Positions 40,811 to 51,659 are shown, counted from the first letter of the stretch. The stretch: DNA of 64,000 bases from Prorocentrum cordatum (GCA_963575745.1 CAUYUJ010003447.1:1014728-1078727), one strand, 5' to 3'. Notes: generated from the letters alone by a model not told the origin. Numbers and translations: made by a program.

Positions 40811-42239
40811 CTCAGCAATATCGGCATCCTCCGCCGCGACGTCGGAATCCTCGCCGCCTTGAGCGCCTTGGCCCGCAGTAGAGCGGAGCCTCATCGGCCC
40901 TTTCATCGCGCTGGCATGGGGGAGCCCTCGCAGCTGCGCCCCGACCACCTAAGCTTGCAGCAGCGCGGAGGTCCAGGCCTCGCCGTCCTGGCACGTACAA
41001 CCGGCGACACAGCCCACATCCGCAAGCACGCGAGCGCAGACAGCAGCAGCAGGAGCGCCAGAAGAAGGCGCAGCATGGCTCAACTGGGTTCGATCTCTGG
41101 GGCCTCGGTCTGAATCACACTGCGGCCGCCTCTAGGCGAGCTTGAGCCAATCTGGAGCCAGAACGGCGGGGGCCTTGCGCTGGAATGGCCTGGGAGCTCG
41201 TTCTCTTCAGCAAAATGTCTCCAAAGCTGATTTCCAGTCCACGACGTCACATGCCGCACTCGCCTCGCGGGCTTCGTGCGGAGGCAGGGGCCCCACGACC
41301 AGAGGTGCCGATGGCCGATTGATGGGGATGGAAGACGACGCGGCGGACGAAACCCTCTCAGAAGCCCCATGCACAGATCGACCCCCCTCGCCCCACCCGA
41401 TCGGCTCGGGGACGCGCTGACACACAAGCCAGCGCTAACCCGGTTAAGCCATGGCCGATGTTTCACCGCTTCCGACAACAAAAATCTCTTGAAAATGGAA
41501 ACGGTAAAAAGACGCCGACCGGAAACAAAACGGCTCCAGGATTGGAACTGGAGCCAAGACAAACAAAAAAACGGCAACACGGAACCGGTAACAAAAACGG
41601 CCCTGTCGTTTCCAGGGCCCACTACGCTGCCCGCGCCGACGGCGCCAGTGTTTCGAGGAATCGTGCGCATCGCGCGCGCTCAGGTTTTAGCAAGCACCCG
41701 CCCTCGGCAACGACACAGCTCTACATGTGCACGAATATATGCACGGACGGAAAACACTGACGTGACGACGGACGCCTGGTGAAATGTGGATTACCGAAGG
41801 GAGCTTGGGAAAATCGTGCCGACCCCTGAGCTGGGGGACCTTTGGGGGGAACGAAAGAGGAGGATAGCAAAGGGTAGGGTAGAGAATCAGCTCACGTAGC
41901 TGACTTTCCCAGCGCCTCCCAGCGCCGAAATGCGCCCATGTATCGTGAAATGGGCCCGGCGGCGGGGCCGAAACCAGCTGTACGCAGCAGATTTCGTAAC
42001 CCCCCCTTTCCCCATCCCTCCCGGCCTCTCGTTCGGCCCGAGACCTGGTCGCCGCGCCGGGTACACTCCATATCCTGTGGCATCGGCTTTCTGCGGATAC
42101 CGAAGCTGGCCCAGCCAGAAAAGCCTCGCAGACCCCCAGTGGCTCTGACCCTCGTCGTGTGAGACCCCGGCTGGTGCTCGCCGCCGGCCGGAGGCCGGCT
42201 GCGGTCGGAACCCTCCGTGTGGGCCCGAGCTGCTGCCAA
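40811..42239. other. No confident gene
   Basis: A minus frame at 41420-41080 reads SFWLQIGSSSPRGG and CDVVDWKSALETFC-type pieces with slightly protein-like composition. CGCGCGCTCAGGTTTTAGC at 41674-41692 resembles the right half of the 15376-15416 hairpin. GAGGATAGCAAAGGGTAGGG at 41860 is a purine tract. Confidence 0.4.
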
Positions 42240-42560
42240 TGACGGGCTCGGGGGGGGGGAAGCATCGAGCTGGAATCGGCGACACAACGAGACCGCGCGC
42301 CCCTGGGTGGGGTGTGCTAGCAGGCCCCCATCGGCGATGGATGGGCGATGGGGGTCCCCCAGGACAACCTGCTCGCCCCGATTTTTGTGTTGCGAACCCC
42401 GGGCCTGGAGAAGGCACCGGGGCCCGGAAACGGCGAGAAACCTTCAGGACCCGTCCCCAAACATCCTCCGATCTCATTGCTTTTCGTGCGCAGCCCCCAG
42501 AGGTCCCGAGCTCTTCCACGAGCTCAATGCTTCGCTTTGGATCCAACTCTGACGGCCGCG
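42240..42560 (+). repeat. Dispersed repeat family A copy
   Basis: AGCATCGAGCTGGAATCGGC, GACACAACGAGACCGC, CCTGGGTGGGGTGTGC, CCATCGGCGATGGATGGGCG and a downstream module with CCCCAGAGGTCCCGAGC and CGAGCTCAATGCTTCG correspond to the copies at 12.3, 54.5 and 61.0 kb. Confidence 0.7.
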
Positions 42561-43159
42561 GGTGCAGAAATGGGCCCAAGAGGCCAAAAACTGAGGAAAC
42601 CTCTTGCGTCTGCGGCGAGGCAGAGGCAGTCCGCTCCAGCGTCGGACTCATCGGGGGCACCGATCGGCAAATTGTCCGGCGAGGAGGAGAAGAGGGAGCG
42701 GCCGCGCGGGGGGGGGAGAAGGAGGCGCTCAGACGTGGAATAGTTCCACGGTGAGCGGGCTAGAGCGGCCAGCCAGGACAGCGGCAACACCGAGGAAACA
42801 CACACGGGTTGAGCAACTCAGACTCTCGAACTCGAGGATTCACTCGGGACCACCTGCTGCTTCCGCTGACGGACCCGCCGCCGCTGTACTTCCTCCGGCT
42901 TCCGCTTGCCTTCCGCTGGCTTCCGGCCGAGAAATGAAGCCGACTCGAAGGCACGTCCCTCTCTGGAACACGCCAGGTGGAGACGGTGGAGAGTCGGCGG
43001 CGGAACCTGTGGCTGACGACGACGATGTTGCTGTGAGTAATTTGGTTCATCACCGTGCGTCGAGGCACGAAAGGGAGTGTTCGCTGGGCGTCCAGAGCTC
43101 GCTGCATTCCGCACTCAGTATTGGAATTGACATCTCAAAGCAGTCCTGGGCGCTCCCGC
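42561..43159. other. No supported gene
   Basis: G-rich plus strand to 42720, then unique sequence with CTTCCGGCTTCCGCTTGCC-type short repeats at 42860-42930. No coding signal. Confidence 0.5.
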
Positions 43160-43500
43160 GCGCTCCCGGGCTACCCCGCATGCCTTTGTCCAGAGACCCG
43201 AGGGCCCCCACGACGGGCGAAAAGGGCTCCAGGAAATGCCCCAAAGCCGTCCAAGACAGCCCGAGAACTCCCCAAACAGCCTAAGATGGCTCCACGACGG
43301 CCCAACAGGTCCCCAAGCTGGCCCCAAGAGGCCTCAGGACCCCAGGAGGAAACATCCATTGATCTCCAAATGGTTCCCCCTGGTCTGGAGACGGCCCGAG
43401 AGGCTCCCACGGTCGCCCCAATAAAGTCCAAAAGACTCCCAAGAGCGCGCCGAACGGCCAAAGAAGCCTCCAAGACGGCCCTGTTGGGAACTCTACTTTG
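43160..43500 (-). repeat. Dispersed repeat family B, reversed copy
   Basis: GCCCAACAGGTCCCCAAGC, TGGCCCCAAGAGGCCTCAGG, the insert-like AACATCCATTGATCTCC and GCCTCCAAGACGGCCCTG follow the reversed family order. Confidence 0.7.
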
Positions 43501-43524
43501 AAAACCTCGTTTTTGAGGATTTCG

Positions 43525-43552
43525 GCATGCGCGCGCGATAGCGCGCGCGTGC
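43525..43552. repeat. (GC)n palindrome
   Basis: GCGCGCGCG, then ATA, then GCGCGCGCG, flanked by GCAT and TGC. Alternating purine-pyrimidine sequence able to form a hairpin. Confidence 0.9.
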
Positions 43553-43844
43553 ACTTCGTCTCGTGTTCTGCAAGGGATTCGTGGAAACTGATGTAGTTGA
43601 TAAACGAGTGCGCGCGCATAGTGTTTGTTGCAGGGGATGGAAGGGGTAGGGGGCGATACCGGTCCCCCTGGGATGCTGTAAACTCATACTTCGGATGGAC
43701 GATGGGGCATAATCATACGTAAAGTACAGAACGTAAAGGGAGGCGGATAATCCCAGGGGGGAGAGTCTATTCTGTTTGTAGACAAGAGAATATACATGTA
43801 CTGCAATCGATGTTGTGAGCGATCAAAAGGCGCGACGCAGGCGC

Positions 43845-44160
43845 GAGGCACAGATCGTGCAACATATACGCTGCAATCTACGTGTGACAATACATGTCGT
43901 GAAACCTATGTGGTGCAAGATATGCGGTGATGTCGATGAGGTGCGGCCTATGATGTGCGATATAGTTTGTGCAGTCTGCGGTGTGCAACGTAACTATGTC
44001 GTGCAATCTGTATGGTGCCATGCATGTGACCATGCAATGTACGTCGTGTTATCTTTGTGGCGCAAGATATAAATGTGCAATGTATGTGGTGAATTCTATG
44101 ATGTACAAAGCGCGCTTTTATCTCCTGCCATCTACGTGGTGCAATCCAACGGCGGCGACG
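43845..44160 (+). repeat. Degenerate GTGCAATCTACGTGG-type tract
   Basis: Words such as GTGCAATCTGTATGGTGC, GTGCAAGATATGCGGTG, CCATGCAATGTACGTCGTG and GTGCAATGTATGTGGTG recur with spacing near 18-22 bases. The plus frame yields a Cys-rich peptide that is an effect of the repeat, not a zinc-finger gene. Confidence 0.75.
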
Positions 44161-44320
44161 GGCGGCGACGAGGCGTCTACGGGGCGGACACGGCGGCCGG
44201 ATAGCCGCCAGACTAAACAAAACGGCCCAAACGACGGGCGGCGACGAGGCGGCGACGGGGCGGCGACGGCGGCCGAAATAGCCGCCAGACCGAAGACACG
44301 GCCCAGTTCCTTAGGACTAG
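44160..44320 (+). repeat. Tandem duplication, period 76 bp
   Basis: CGGCGGCCGGATAGCCGCC at 44191 recurs as CGGCGGCCGAAATAGCCGCC at 44267, each followed by AGAC and an ACGGCCCA word. The upstream GGCGGCGACGAGGCG is also repeated. Confidence 0.85.
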
Positions 44321-44779
44321 AAGATAAGTGCAACACAGGATGCCGTAGGTCGCAGATCGAATGTCGTCGATGTAACATAGGCTTGCGTGCAGGATCTACA
44401 CCGTACGTTGGCCATCTGGGCAGGACCACATGGCGAGACGGCGGGGGCGATGGGCGTCGGCGGTCGGCGGCGGCGGCGGCGGGTCGGCGGCGCTCGCCGG
44501 CGCCGAAGACGCGGCCCCCGCCGACGGCGCAGGAGGCCAGCACGAGCCGCAGGGGCTGGGCGGGGCGGTGGACGCAGCCGTCCGCGCTGGCGGACGATCC
44601 CTCGCTGCGTGGGGGCGGGTGGTGCTCCCTCGAGTCGTCTGAAGATCGCGACGGACAACGTTGGGTTCTCTTCGGCAGGGGGGCCCTTGCCCCGCAATCG
44701 GGCCGTCAGAAAACGGCTCGGGGATGAAAAACCGATCCTGGGGAGTGGGTCGAGATCTCTGGGGGTCCACGTTGTCATG

Positions 44780-44935
44780 CTGCTGCTGCTGCTGCTGCTG
44801 CTGCTCCGAGCTTCCTCCTTCCTCCCCTCCCTCCACTCCTCCTCCTCCTCCTCCTCCTCCTCCTCCTCCTCATCCTCCTCCTCCTCCTCCTCCTCCTCCT
44901 CCTCCTCCACCTCTTCCTCCTCCTCTCCTCCTCCC
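44780..44935 (+). repeat. (CTG)9 followed by (CCT)n
   Basis: CTG triplets fill 44780-44806, and CTCCTCCTCC sequence with few interruptions fills 44837-44935. Open frames through it (poly-Ser, poly-Pro, poly-Glu) are low-complexity. Confidence 0.95.
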
Positions 44936-45065
44936 CATCTCTCGTCGCCATCCTCCCTCCAAGTCCTACCTCCCACTGTAGAGGCAGGGGCGGGGGGAAA
45001 CGACCACCTAGGGTCGACGACCGAGCGGGTGGGCGGGTGGCCGCGGAGGAGGGTGAGGGTCGACA

Positions 45066-45463
45066 TGAAGCAAACAAGTCCCGAGGAAAAACAGATACGG
45101 GATTTTTTGTTGGCCGTTTGCGGGCTTCCTGGGCCCTCCACCGCAAAAAATACTCGGGGAAATAGTCCTGGGAAAGCTCTGGGGTCTGGGACCCGTTTCT
45201 GTCTGCTTCATGCAGAGGAAGTGCGTGGGCATCAAGAGTCGAAGGTCAAGGTCCCCGTCGAAGTGGGCTCCACTTCACTCGAGCGACTCCTGGCCGCCGC
45301 CAGGGAGGAGCGCTGGGGTATTCGTGTTGATGGATGCGGGACACGTTTTTCGTCCCACCTTGCAGTAGGGGCCCGACCACAAGAAACCTTCCACACGAAA
45401 CCCAACCCTGGAACCCCAGGACGTCCACTGATTTTTGGTGTGGAAAAGTCGCGTGCTCCGTAG
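45066..45463 (+). CDS. Possible ORF, hypothetical, weakly supported
   Basis: An ATG at 45066 opens a 132-codon plus frame: MKQTSPEEKQIRDFLLAVCG, RFCLLHAEEVRGHQESKVKV, SLERLLAAAREERWGIRVDG and FHTKPNPGTPGRPLIFGVE. The composition is more protein-like than its surroundings. The same frame runs upstream into the (CCT)n tract, and the minus strand is also open here, so this is only a candidate. Confidence 0.25.
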
Positions 45464-46479
45464 CAAAACCATGGAACCCCAAGAAACCCAGGGCACCCTG
45501 GAGGCAAGCAGAGTGTTTCTAGGCATGGGATTCCAGTACTTTTGCTATTAACCCGGGGTCGGTCAACGGCCCCCAGAGGCCGAAAGCAGAGTGGCCGGGT
45601 TAAGGAGGATCGTCGCTTGGAGAGCTGTCGCAGAAATTCGGCGCGCACCTGGCGGGGACTGCACCAACGGGTCCTTCGGTAAGCGGCCCGGCAAAAGAAC
45701 CCTTCCCGATGTGGGCAGTGTCGCAATGCCCGAAAAGGAGGCCCTGAAGTGGCAACCTTCGGCGGGGTTCCACCAAAATGCCCGTGCTTGGGTACCCGCT
45801 GCTGTGCCGCTGGAAGGTGGCGAGCAGAGGCATCCTGAGATCGCCTGAGACCCCAACCAATGAGAGAGAGAGGGCGTCTCGGGATATCGCCAGGGCGACA
45901 GCAGGGAGCATACCGCGACCCGCCGACGCCGCGACAAACAGCTTCTCTCACGCTGCGGCTGCTCGTCCTGCAACTGCTCGTCCTCCGCTGCTCCACAAGG
46001 GTCGGGTCGGGCGAGAAGGGGCGGCGCAGCGTAACGGGAGGGAGCTTTGACTGACTTCTCTGGCGCCTCCCGGCGCCAGAGGACAGGCGCCCGGCGCTGG
46101 GGCCGAAACCGGCAGACACCACCCACCCACTCACCATACCCCCCCCCTTCCGTCCGACCAGATCCCCAGTGGGCTCGTGCATCGCCCACCGCTACACCCT
46201 GAGCGTCCCCAGCGGCGCCAGGAGGGGGGAGAGCAGCAAGCGAGGAAGCTTCGCCCCCAGCGCCAGTTCGGTCAGCCCAGCGGTGCTCGACCCCCGCCTT
46301 TGGCGCGCGGAGCTCGCCCGGGGCGTCATGAGAGGCGCCCCCCCGGGATATACAGCGCAGAGATACGCTGCGCAGACCGCGTGGACCTCCGAAAGCGTGT
46401 GCGTATGCAATCGAGCATGAATGTTCGATCGATCTCGATGGCCCTCAAAATCCGCCTTCTTCCTACTCATCCTCGTCCC
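45464..46479. other. No gene; small hairpin at 46060-46081
   Basis: TCTGGCGCC at 46060-46068 pairs exactly with GGCGCCAGA at 46073-46081. A related GCGCCTCCCAGCGCC / GGGGCCGAAACC context lies at 41912-41975, so this is a dispersed sequence. TGGAACCCCAGGACG and TGGAACCCCAAGAAACCC are short tandem words near 45410-45490. No coding signal. Confidence 0.55.
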
Positions 46480-46615
46480 TTCATTATTCCTCCCTTCCTC
46501 CTTCCTTCTCCACCTCCTGCCGTCCTCGTCCGCCTCCTCCTCCTTCAACTCCTCCCTCCTCCTCATCCTTCCTCCCTCCCTTCATCCCTCCCTCCCTCCC
46601 CTGCTCCTCTCCCCG
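46480..46615 (+). repeat. CTT/CCT polypyrimidine tract
   Basis: TTCCTCCCTTCCTCCTTCC-type sequence over about 135 bases. Confidence 0.9.
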
Positions 46616-47372
46616 AGGCGGGGGCCCGGTGCTGAATCCTGGCGCCAGAGCCCAATCGAATAGGCAAATGTTTAGAAGAATGGATTGTCTGTTGGAAGCA
46701 TGGCAACCGGCCAATTTTCGTGGTGCGCGGGCTCAACTCCTCGGTTCCACGCTGTGTCAGCAGTACTAGCAACTGCGGCATGTTGCCCTCCTGCTCGCTG
46801 CGCGCTGCGCTCAGCTTGACCCGCAACATCAGGGTCAGCCGTTCAGCCGGATCCGCAGTATCAGGGCCTGTGGCACCTCCAGAACAGGGGTCCGCTCACT
46901 CCTAGCGCCACCAAAAGTGCCGCACCACCGCCGAGCGAAGGCCGCGACCGACCCGACGACGCCGCCAGTGCCTCTACCCTTCCACCGTTTCGCACGGTGC
47001 GCCACGACTTCCGCCGTCGTACACAATCATCGCGCTTCCATACGGGACGCCGAGTAAGGAACGAACGAGACATCCAGGCCACAGCGAGCCTCGGCCACGA
47101 ACGAGCTCCCTGGCAAACTCGTACAGAACGGCCCGAAAACCAGGGCCCCATCTGAGCCCAAAGTGATTCTTACTTCAGCGTCTCGACCAGATCACGGCGT
47201 CCACAACTTCCTCCTCTTCCCTCTCGTCGCCGGTGCCAGCTTGGGGGCGCCGAACGGGGTGGCCTCCCACAGGCCCTCCACCGCGAGCCCCGCGTCCGGG
47301 CCCAGCTCGACGGGGGAACGCCTCGCGACAGGGGAGGCGCGATTCGCGCGGCGAGGGAGCCAGAAGGAACAT
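46616..47372. other. No supported gene
   Basis: Unique sequence with a short minus run LVLLTQRGTEELSPRTTKIG (46767-46700) and a plus run RMDCLLEAWQPANFRGARA at the same place. Neither is extendable. Confidence 0.45.
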
Positions 47373-47554
47373 TACTCCAGATTTCGTAATTAAAGGGAGG
47401 GGGTCTGGACCCTCCAAGACAAGCCATTTCAGACCCCCCCCGTGGGAGAACCTTCCAAAACATCGTCCCCAGACCCCCCAGGCCCTCCAAGATAGCCTGG
47501 AAGAGACCCCCCCCGAAATGAGACCCCCCTCCCTTTATTACGAAATCTGGAGTA
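47373..47554. mobile_element. MITE-like element with 31-bp inverted ends and TA borders
   Basis: The left end TACTCCAGATTTCGTAATT continues AAAGGGAGGGGGTCT. The right end from the other strand reads TACTCCAGATTTCGTAATA, then AAGGGAGGGGGGTCT. The inverted ends match over more than 30 bases with one substitution and one or two length differences in G or A runs. TA at both borders fits a TA target site, as in Tc1/mariner-derived MITEs. The 120-base core holds CCCTCCAAGA twice and no coding sequence. Confidence 0.75.
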
Positions 47555-47716
47555 CACACGTGCACGAACGCGAGGGGCCCAGCGGCAGCGCCGAAGCGGG
47601 ACACCAGGGATCGCAGGGAGCCGTTTTGGGGCCCGGCGGCTGCGGTACGCAGGGTGTGCGAGCCAGGTCGGGGACTCTTCTCTGAACCTGACGACCCCAC
47701 CCTGGCGGGCGGGGAT

Positions 47717-47897
47717 CTGGGTAGTCGAAGCCAATCTGGCGCCAATCTGGCAGGCCCAATCTGGCAAACGGGGGCAATCTGGCGAGGGAGCCAACGCGAA
47801 TCCAGTCTGGCGAATAACCCAAATCATCCAGTTTGGCCAGGCCAGATTGGCCCTTGGGGCCCAATCCAATCTGACAGTCTGGCCTTCGACTACCCAG
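47717..47897. mobile_element. MITE-like element with inverted ends and 5-bp target duplication
   Basis: The ends CTGGGTAGTCGAAG (47717) and, from the other strand at 47897, CTGGGTAGTCGAAG are identical. The direct repeat GGGAT flanks both sides (47712-47716 and 47898-47902). The interior is made of CCAATCTGGC words: AGCCAATCTGGCGCC, AATCTGGCAGGCCC and GGCCAGATTGGCCC. It has no coding capacity. It lies 162 bases from the neighbouring MITE-like element. Confidence 0.75.
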
Positions 47898-48039
47898 GGG
47901 ATAAATGTCCGATCGCCCGCGGTACGTTTTCGGATCTGCGCCGTGATCCCTTCCCTGGCGCGCGGATCGCGCCAGTGGCAGCGCAGGAGACGCCGCCAGG
48001 AGAGCCCAGCCCAGATCGACCATCTCCCATGTGAGCGAT

Positions 48040-48125
48040 GATCTCCAAGGTGGCCCTAAGAGGCCTTCCAGGGCTTCCAACAGGCCCCCAAGAGAGCCCC
48101 AAGAGGGCCACAAGAGAGCCTCAGG
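48040..48125 (-). repeat. Dispersed repeat family B, short reversed fragment
   Basis: TCCAAGGTGGCCCTAAGAGG and CCAAGAGAGCCCCAAGAGGG are reversed family B units. They lie at the 3' end of the eroded gene that follows. Confidence 0.6.
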
Positions 48126-48137
48126 ATGACCCCGTTC

Positions 48138-49254
48138 CTACTCTTCCTCGTCTCCGTTGTCGTCGTCGTCTTCGTCTTCCTCCTCCTCATCATCATCCTC
48201 CTCCGCCTCCCCCTTCCATCGCCCCCACGCGGGCCCCAGGGATGGCCCGAAGAGGCTCTCGAAGGCCACCACACCGTCCTCGTCGACGAAGGTCTGCCAT
48301 GGCGCTGGTTGGTCCAGGACCTCTGCATAGGCACGGGAAAATGGGAACGGCTCTGAATATTTGTATCGAACAACATATTTTCGAACGTCCATCGCGAACA
48401 ACGCCTGTCGGGCTAGAATCCCTTCCCATGTCAAAGGTCTTGAGCAACATCGGCTCCTTCTCCAGGTATTAGTGCATTCACGGTGTCTGGTCACGCTCTC
48501 CGCCTTGGCGATCTGTTGGTCTCCAGAAAACGAATTCGGTGAGGGACTCAGCGCGGTAAGTGGTCACGTCAAATACGGCTACATTTGTTTCCCAGTCCTT
48601 ATCGCCAGGTCAGTCTCCGCTCAGGGCTGCCACAAGTGCCAGCGACGCCACGCCGTTCGCATGCAGGTCCAACAGCTGGTTCTCAAGAGTCTGAACTGCT
48701 CGGCTCTCTGCTCTGACGGCTGTGCGCTTCGACCATGACCGAAGGCCTGCAGCATAACCTCCAGGCGCTCGACTCTTCATGAATTAAGCAGGGCTGATTA
48801 GTGTCTTTTCACGTCTTCCAACGGTTCTTGCCCACGGAACGGGACCACACGAAGTCGGTCTGGCTATGCTATGTCGGATCTCGTAAGTCTCAGCCGTCGT
48901 CTGCCTATGCGGTGTCGTTCCATCTACTCTCACATGCCTCCCAGGTGCTGAGTGCCGATTCCTGCTGCTGTCTCGGTCGGCCTCGAAATCCAGTCGGCGG
49001 TACTCCTGTGCTTCACGACTCGTCTGCTGTCCTGCATATCCTAGATTTGGTGGTCCTTCCGCGTCGTCAGAGCGCATTGGAGCGTCAATTCCATGACGAC
49101 CAATCGTTCTGGCCCCCTGGGTCACGTTCAACATATCTCCTGCGACCAAGCTCCGGCTACCATTCCGAGTGCCCAGTTGGCCTTCGGGGAAAGACACACA
49201 CAGGTAACGAGAACAATGTGTTTTGTCTTCTCTCAAGAATTCCGGGCAAGGCAA
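48138..49254 (-). pseudogene. Eroded gene of unknown function with acidic C-terminus
   Basis: The minus strand is coding-like throughout. From 49254 the first frame reads SRSLVAGDMLNVTQGARTIG, APMRSDDAEGPPNLGYAGQQ and EYRRLDFEADRDSSRNRHSA, and stops at 48786-48784 (TAA). The same frame continues MKSRAPGGYAAGLRSWSKRT, VQTLENQLLDLHANGVASLA and ALSGD, meets TGA near 48610, and goes on with DKDWETNVAVFDVTTYRAES and LTEFVFWRPTDRQGGERDQT to another TGA. After a frame change it reads LTWEGILARQALFAMDVRKY, SEPFPFSRAYAEVLDQPAPW and AFESLFGPSLGPAWGRWKG, and ends in about 25 Glu/Asp residues encoded by a (GAG/GAC)n tract. In-frame stops and a frameshift mark a pseudogene, or introns that I cannot place. 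Confidence 0.55.
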
Positions 49255-49599
49255 AGCTCATCTGAGAGCGGAACAAAACCTGAGCCGATCTGGCCGCATG
49301 GAGCTCGCGCATGCGACCTTCGGGCGTTAGCGGGACCAAGTTTAGTGGGACCTGATTTAGTGATGTGTACTGGGGGACGCCCCCCTGCACCGTTCCACTA
49401 ACCGCAACTGCCGTCACCCGAAAAAACAAAAGCTACGGCAGACCTGGTTTAGTGATTCTGGCCAACTGAAGATCTCCAGGGCCCTACTACTAACTGGGTC
49501 CTCTTACCTGAGATCCTGGCTATACCCGAGACCTGCCCACCCGCGGAGCTAAGGGAGAAGAGGAGGAGACAGAAATTAGTTTCGTCAGCGGCGAGGCAG
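49255..49599. other. No gene seen
   Basis: Contains short repeats of the word GGGACC(A/T)(A/G)(A/G)TTTAGTG at 49331-49365 and GACCTGGTTTAGTGATT near 49441. A similar CCGTTTAGTAA word occurs near 11380. Confidence 0.5.
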
Positions 49600-49845
49600 A
49601 GGAGCTGCTTGGTAGTCCCCAAACGTGGTGGTGACAACACCTGGCGGTGAGTCTCGGGCGATTTGGTGTCACCACCCGGTTTGGGTACTCGTGCGGTTTT
49701 CCGAGGATGTCCCAGACACTGGTGGGTCCAGGAATCACAAAACCCGGTAGTGACCCCGCGTCCCCAAACCCAGCGGTGACCTTTTTGGGGATTCCAGGTC
49801 GCCACCTGGTGTCTCACCACCTGGTTTGGGGGCTCCCGAGCTGCC
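49600..49845. repeat. Inverted-repeat element around TTTGGGG/CCCCAAA arms
   Basis: GTCCCCAAACGTGGTGGTGA at 49615 pairs with the right side, which reads GCCCCCAAACCAGGTGGTGA on the other strand from about 49834. Inner words GGTGTCACCACCCGGTTTGGG-like (49666) and TCCCCAAACCCAGCGGTGAC (49761) form a second nested pair. The four arms share one consensus, so this may be a foldback element with duplicated ends. Confidence 0.6.
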
Positions 49846-51659
49846 CTAGCTGATGGCGATTCGGGGCGACCGGAAGGCGAATTGGCCCGCGTGCAAGAGG
49901 GGGAACCAGGGGCAAAGGGCAGCCGCGCGGAGGACAGGAGGAGGAGGAGGAGGAGGAGGAGGGCACTCAGGCCAGCAGTGGCAATGGGGCCGCGGCAGCA
50001 GCGGGACCGTGGCGAGGACGCTCCCACGGGCGCTGCCAGTGCTCAGTGTCGAGGAGGCGAACGCATGGTGGTCTCGAGTATGAATGGCGGCAGGGGCAGG
50101 GGGGGGCGGCGTGGAGGAGGGCGGAGGCAAGAGTTAAAGGGGGAGGAGGGATGGGAGGACAGATCGATCAGGAACAATGACGGGGGTGGGACAGGAGGGA
50201 AATGTATTCGTCCCTCCATCCTTCCCCCTCCCTCATCCCTCTCCCTCACCCTCCCTCTCCTCTCTCTTGGGCATTTCTCTCCTCCACCGCCCCCTCGCCC
50301 AATACAAAAAAGGGAGAGAGGCAGGGATGAGGAAAGAGGGGAACCCTGGCAACACCCACGAGCTTCCGAAAGACCCCCAAAATGTTCGACCGCAATAAAC
50401 CTTCTCCTCCATCCTACTCCTCCTCCCCCCTCCCTCTCGCCTTTCCTTATTCCAGACCTCGCAGAACGCCCGCGACGAGGTGCAGCCTACGGAAACCACC
50501 CAGGGCCATCAAAACGCCCAACAACTTCAGAGCTTTCGAAGCACAACGACAGGGGGGGACCGGCTCAGGGGGGGACATATCGAGCTCCCCAAATATAATA
50601 CAATATGATGGTTTCAATGCACGGCTTCATGAGTCGCAGGCGCTTCCACTGGGCCAGCTTGTCGCCCCGGATCCAAGTTTGACGGTCCATGGGGCCCGAT
50701 GGCGGGCCCGAGAGGCGAAATCGAGCAAACACGCCAGGACTGTCAACAATCCTATCGTCGGAGACCTGGCTGGGTCCAAGGTGGGGACACGCAAAGGGCG
50801 GCGAGCACGGCGGCGACAGCCCGGACGGCGGCGGGATCGCCTTGCCGAGCCCGCCGCGCAAGGCAGCCCGAGGGCCGCCGCCGCCCAGGGCGGCAGCAGG
50901 GGCAGCAGGGAGGCGAGCGTGCGCTGCGGCGGGACCTCCCGCGCGCAGTCGGCGCCGTCAACGCAGTCGGCGTCCTCGCAGTCGTCTTCATCTTCGTGGT
51001 CGTCGTCGTCTCGTCGTCGGGGCCGTCGCCGTCGCCGTCGCCGCCGTCGTCTTCATCGTCGGTTGAAGGGGGGCCGAACGCCCCGGCATTCTTATAGGCT
51101 TATCACGCAATGTTCTTAGAACACCATGACATTGCAAAAACAACATAACATGTTCTGAACAAGATGCCGAAATATTATAAAACACCCAAACAAATTCAAT
51201 TGTGAGTCCCGTGTTGAAGGTACCGACGTCGGAGGAACTCCCTAATGGGGCCACGGTTCTCGTGAGGGGCGCGCCGAAATCAATCACTGGGGCATTCGGC
51301 TGGGCTCCCGATAAGGCAGCGATCCTCGTGAAGGGTGTGCAAGACTGAGCGCGTTGCCGACATGCGAATGCAGCCGCTGGGGCCTCCAGCGGAGCCCCTG
51401 TGTGGGGCCACGGTCCTCGTGAGGGGTGTGCCAAAATGGGTGCGGTGCCGCCGTGCGAATGCAGCCACTGGGGTCCGGTGGAGCTCCTTATGGGGTCACG
51501 AAGCGCGTGCGGGGTCCCGGGGTGCGCCGTGCTGTGTACCGGAAAAAAGACATGCCCAGGGCACGGGCTGGGAGGAGGAGGAGGAGGAGGAGGAGGAGTG
51601 TGCTAAAGCAGGCAGGGAAGAAGCTGAGCAAGCGAGAGATGGCCTGTGCGTGTTGTGTT
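49846..51659. other. No supported gene; simple-sequence blocks
   Basis: (GGA)n at 49930-49968, CTC-rich at 50200-50290, a family A downstream-module fragment near 50465-50590 (GCCCGCGACGAGGTGCAGCC and GACCGGCTCAGGGGGGACAT), (GTC)n at 50985-51062 and (GGA)n at 51571-51598. GGGGCCACGGTTCTCGTGAG at 51247 recurs as GGGGCCACGGTCCTCGTGAG at 51404, with a weaker copy near 51320. The rest has no coding signal. Confidence 0.55.

Noticed and set aside
41141-41172. Possible second relict spliced leader (minus strand ATTGGCTCAAG preceded by TTCTGGCTCCAG)
   Set aside because: Only the last 10-11 bases match well and the diagnostic CCGTAGCC start is missing; too weak to call.
43815-44072. Cys-rich peptide resembling a zinc finger (CKICG, CAVCG, CHACDH)
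   Set aside because: The Cys codons come from the recurring GTGC/TGTG words of a degenerate repeat, not from a conserved domain.
44387-45063. N-terminal part of a 358-residue plus-strand ORF
   Set aside because: It crosses (CTG)n and (CCT)n tracts; only the part after 45066 has any protein-like character.
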